From contig JAULSR010000002.1 in NCBI GenBank assembly GCA_030512295.1, positions 2,170,001-2,234,000 of the forward strand: a stretch of 64,000 nucleotides of DNA, written 5' to 3'. The position numbers and the translations under genes are program-made. Source of the DNA: Bombardia bombarda. Lineage: Eukaryota > Ascomycota > Sordariomycetes > Sordariales > Lasiosphaeriaceae. Shown piece by piece: positions 60,599 to 64,000 of the stretch; positions within the stretch are counted from its first letter, which is position 1, and every line of letters begins with the position of its first letter. The notes beneath the pieces were generated by a model. That model saw only the letters and a list, made by a program, of their open reading frames with translations, made no database searches and had not been told where the DNA came from.

Positions 60599-61298
60599 GT
60601 ACCTATGTATGATACGGCTATGGTTGTGGTTATAAGCTTGTGTAAAAAAGGTGTGTGGTATGTGGGCAGGTAGAGACGGGAGCTATAAGAAGACCGGCTG
60701 GCGGTTCTATGTACGTATAATGTATACCTAATAGTTAGGTAAATATACCCCCCTTTTCAACGACTCGAGTGTAGGCTGGTGTTTATTCTACTAAGCTCAC
60801 TATGAAAATGTGATCAGTGCACAGGTACTTCTGTCTAAACTCATTTGTTTGCTCTTATATAATATCCTCGGCCCCTTTACTCATACTAACGAGAGCTAAC
60901 AAGACAATAATAACCTGAGTAGATTTCGGTCCTGATCGACTATTAAGCTACTACGTGCCTAAAGAATCACAACATATATCCTCACAACCTTTCGATCAAT
61001 GCATCGCGAAAATTTATATAAATTTACTTGTATTCCTCCCCAGCCATGGTAATAATGCTCCAGCCGCCGTTGCTTGTTGCCGAGTTTGTCTCTCTTAGGT
61101 ATTTACATTGTACGTCTAATGCAATGCATACGCTTATGCCATTTCATGTTTTGTTTGCTCTCCCATCCCTTTCTTACATACCTTGCGCATTGATATCATG
61201 TATATGCCATATAACGCCTCTCTCAAAAAGAGAACACAAAACATTCCCCATAAAAGCAATCATGCATCCATGCATCCATTCCTCCATGATAAATCAAT
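60599..61298. other. Convergent intergenic region
   Basis: A/T-rich 3' regions of the ICP55 and glucanase genes. No gene or notable repeat beyond CATCCATG-type short repeats near 61265. Confidence 0.5.
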
Positions 61299-63752
61299 CT
61301 AATAATACTCTGGCAGGTCCGAAAAACTCGGAATGGCCGACAAGTCGCAGTCAAAGTCGCGCTCATAGGCTAGAGCAGGCAATATACCAGCGGCCAGCCC
61401 CTTTTTGTAGCTCCATTGGGGTCTACACAGTTCAGTCAGTCAGTCAGTCAGTCACACATCCCTCCAACACCCTCGGGAGAAACAGGGAGAAACAGAAAAG
61501 AAAAGAAACTCACGCATCCTCCGTATCCCAAACCCAATAAAACCACCCCCAGCTCTTCTCAAACGTCGCCATCTGCGCCTCGGCAAACATCTTCAGAAAA
61601 GTCTTATACCCCTCGCTCCACTCCGCCGGCTGGCTATTCGCCTCGCCACAATCACACCGCCGGTCCATCGTCGGACACCGCGGCGTCGTCACATCCATCC
61701 CGCCCGTGTCCCCCGCCGTGCCGCTGACCACATACGTGCCCGTCCACCTGTTCCCCCAGCCCACATTCGTCAGATGCTTGGCGCAGTCCGTGTCCGCCTG
61801 CGACCACTCGGCGATCAGCGTCGGCCCGAACCCCGTCGCCGTGTTCATGCTCAGCTGCGTCTGCTGCGTCCACCCGGCGCAGGCATACCGGATCTTCTCG
61901 CTGTGGTTGTACACGATCTGGTTGGTATTGAAAATGAGGTACTGGTGCACGTCGAGCGCGAGGGTGTCGCCGTAGCCCGTCAGCTGGCCCTGCCAGTTGC
62001 CCAAACCCCTGAACCCATCGCCAAAGACTATGACGGGCTTGGTGACGCCGTTCTTGCGCACGAGGGTGTACGCCTTGATGGTCCACGACAGCACGGCGGG
62101 CACGGACAGCGCCGTCATCTTGGGCTCGTTGGCCAGCCCGTAATGGCTGATAATATTCTGGTAGCGGTCCTGCGCGAAAAACTTGGACAGGCGGTCATGG
62201 ACATCCAGCGAGCGCTGCTCATTCACCGTGCCTTCAGTCCCATTCAGCCAGTTGATCGGCCCCTGCCGCCCGCTGTGGTTCCACCCGTTCTGGCTGCCCG
62301 GGATGCCGTGCAGGTCGAGGTTGACGCGCAGACCATACCTGCGCGCCCACTCGATGCCGCGCAGGAGGTAGCGCCAGGCGGTGCGGTAGACGTAGGCGTC
62401 GCCGTCGTACGTCTGCACGGCCCAGTACGAGAAGGGGATGCGCACGTGGTCGAGCCCGGCGGCGGCGATGTCGCGGAACGTGTCTTCGGTCACGAAGGTG
62501 GCGTAGTGTTTCTCGAGGGTCGCTTCGCAGCGCGAGCCGAGGTAGGCGCAGAGGGTGGACTCGTCGATGATGCCCTGGCGGAGGTCGTAGGCGAAGAGGG
62601 ACGGGGTGATGAAGGGCTCGAGGGAGAGCCAGCCGCCGACGTTGACGCCGCGGGCGGGGCGGTCGGCGTAGGGGCCCCAGTCCTTGTTGAGGGCGGGCGT
62701 GTGCGCGTTGGCGGACTTGGAGTCGTCCCAGGTGGAGAAGAGGCCCATGAGGGGCAGGTCGCCTACCATTTCGTCGGTGTAGGTGACGTTGAAGTCGGTC
62801 GTGTCTTGCCACTTGAAGGGGTCGAGCCAGGTTGGGGCGTCGGCTGGGATTGAGCTCGGTGATATTGAGCTCAGCCCTGATGCGCTGCCGGAGCTGCTGC
62901 TGCTGTTGTCGTTGCTGTTGTTGTCGTCGTCACTCGAGTTCCTTTTGCTTACGACGACGGCGATGACAATGATTATGATAATTAAGAGAACAGCTCCAAC
63001 CCAAACGAGGATCCCTGTATTCACAGTTTGTTTAGCATGGTGACATACAACTCACCCTCTCTGACGGATCATGTCTTACACATCTTCTTGCGGTTATTAT
63101 ACCATTTTACAGGCGGTGGCGGTCCATTGCGCATCATCGCATCCTTCTCCAGGCTGCTATAGCTCCCTCCATCGCCTCCCCTCAACACAGCGGCTCCCCG
63201 GCCTTCCTCGAGTACAGCACCACTGACAACTCGACCTTTGCGCTTCTTCTCGCCATGTCTCCGATGGTGGTCGCGGCCGGCGTCGTTGGGAATTTCAAGC
63301 CCCCGATAGCCATCTTTAGGGTCTCGCCTCGGTTTCGTCTTCGCTGGGCGTTGTTCGCCCCTTTCCAAGGCAATCGCTCTTTCTCTCCGTTCTGCCCTTG
63401 ATTGCTTCTCACGGGTGCGCGTCCTGTCTCGCTCCCGGTCCCGCTCGCGTTCATCTTCTCGACCATGGTCGCGTTCTCGTTCGCGGTATCGGTCCCTGTC
63501 CCTGTCTCTGTCTCGGTCTCGATCTCGATCTCGATCGCGTTCTCGTCTGGGTTCGGGTGTGGGCTTTTTCGCATTCAGCTGATTAAGTTGCGCCAATGCA
63601 GCAGAGGATAGCGGATGCGCTAAAGAGTCTTCGGATGTCGATGGGGCTGCGCGTTCCCGTTCCCGCGAGCTTGGTCGTCTGCTGCTCGATCGATGATTCC
63701 TTGAGGCGGATTCCCGCTTTCGCGACGGCCGCCCAGAATCTCGCGGAGCCAT
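61299..63752 (-). CDS. exgD: Membrane exo-1,3-beta-glucanase, ExgD type (GH5)
   Basis: Three exons on the minus strand, 63752-63080, 63014-61514 and 61422-61299, encode 765 residues. Residues 1-220 are a cytosolic, extremely basic and acidic tail with Arg-Asp and Arg-Glu dipeptide runs. A single membrane segment follows, directly after the first junction (ILVWVGAVLLIIIIIVIAVV), then a Ser/Asn linker and an extracellular GH5 domain. Family marks are GVNVGGWL, the acid/base Glu in GLANEPKM, the nucleophile Glu in LIAEWSQADTDC, and the late FYWVWDTEDAPQWSY, which spans the last intron. This is a type II membrane enzyme that removes glucose from the non-reducing ends of wall beta-1,3-glucan. The ATG at 63752 is the first in the frame; the extension upstream has only TTG. 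The last intron has a CAGT repeat next to its acceptor. Very secure family call. Confidence 0.94.
61433..61453 (-). repeat. (GACT)n repeat next to the last intron acceptor of exgD
   Basis: About five GACT units on the transcribed strand, ending 9 nt before the acceptor at 61423-61424. Each junction reads ACTGAC, a branch-site match. Confidence 0.85.
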
Positions 63753-64000
63753 CTTGTTAACAACACCACTGCCAAAATCAGTTGCAATCCACAAAAGAGA
63801 ATAGTGTCATGTCCGTCATCCGTTTTTTTTGCCTCGTGGAATACGAGGTTGGAGAGGTCCTGCCACGTCATTTTGTGATTCGTTGGGTACGACCAGGGAC
63901 AGTAAAGACTGGGCGATTGTTGGCTGAGCAACCGCCAAAGTTATATTCGCCAAGCGACAGGTATAGTTGTGCCAGCCCCTCTTACCAGTTCAAAAACCGG
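63753..64000. promoter_or_regulatory. exgD upstream region
   Basis: Start of the promoter and leader of the glucanase gene. No other feature is visible before the window ends. Confidence 0.4.

Overview
The window is nuclear DNA of a filamentous ascomycete. The evidence is short GT-AG introns with RCTRAC-type branch sites, GC-rich coding regions with poly-Q, poly-G and Ala/Pro tracts, and a protein set typical of Sordariomycetes: a GRISEA-type copper-fist factor, an RGT1-like Zn2Cys6 factor, a fungal phytochrome and an ExgD-type membrane exo-glucanase. A Sordariales/Chaetomiaceae-like fungus is my best guess; this is inference, since no database was searched. No prokaryotic operons, rRNA, tRNA, CRISPR or intact transposon were seen.

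Layout. 0-6.6 kb: the end of an unknown gene (+), a D-arabinose 1-dehydrogenase gene (-), and a large uncharacterised gene (+) whose frame breaks once. 8.6-17.7 kb: a long coiled-coil protein (+) and an RGT1-like glucose-responsive regulator (+) with poly-Q and a 15-unit pentapeptide repeat. 17.7-25.5 kb: gene-poor. 25.5-27.5 kb: copper-fist regulator (-) with a 527-nt first intron. 27.5-38.8 kb: gene-poor, with coding-like islands near 31.2-32.5 kb. 38.8-40.2 kb: 2-dehydropantoate 2-reductase (+). 41.26-42.62 kb: the oddest feature, a minus-strand array of about a dozen ~50-nt exon-like units separated by 41-59-nt intron-like units with splice signals. 45.0-49.8 kb: phytochrome hybrid histidine kinase (+). 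52.8-53.5 kb: small Ala/Pro-rich protein (+). 55.9-58.1 kb: Dbf4 (-). 59.0-60.6 kb: Icp55-type mitochondrial peptidase (+), frameshifted near its end. 61.3-63.8 kb: ExgD-type type II membrane glucanase (-).

The genes form no pathway cluster. They cover sensing and regulation (copper, glucose, red light), cofactor and antioxidant metabolism (pantothenate, erythroascorbate), replication control, mitochondrial protein maturation and wall glucan remodelling. Exon structures were worked out by hand from splice motifs and frame continuity. Lengths and junctions are therefore predictions. Both coding-frame breaks lie at or beside runs of G, which raises the possibility of consensus errors.
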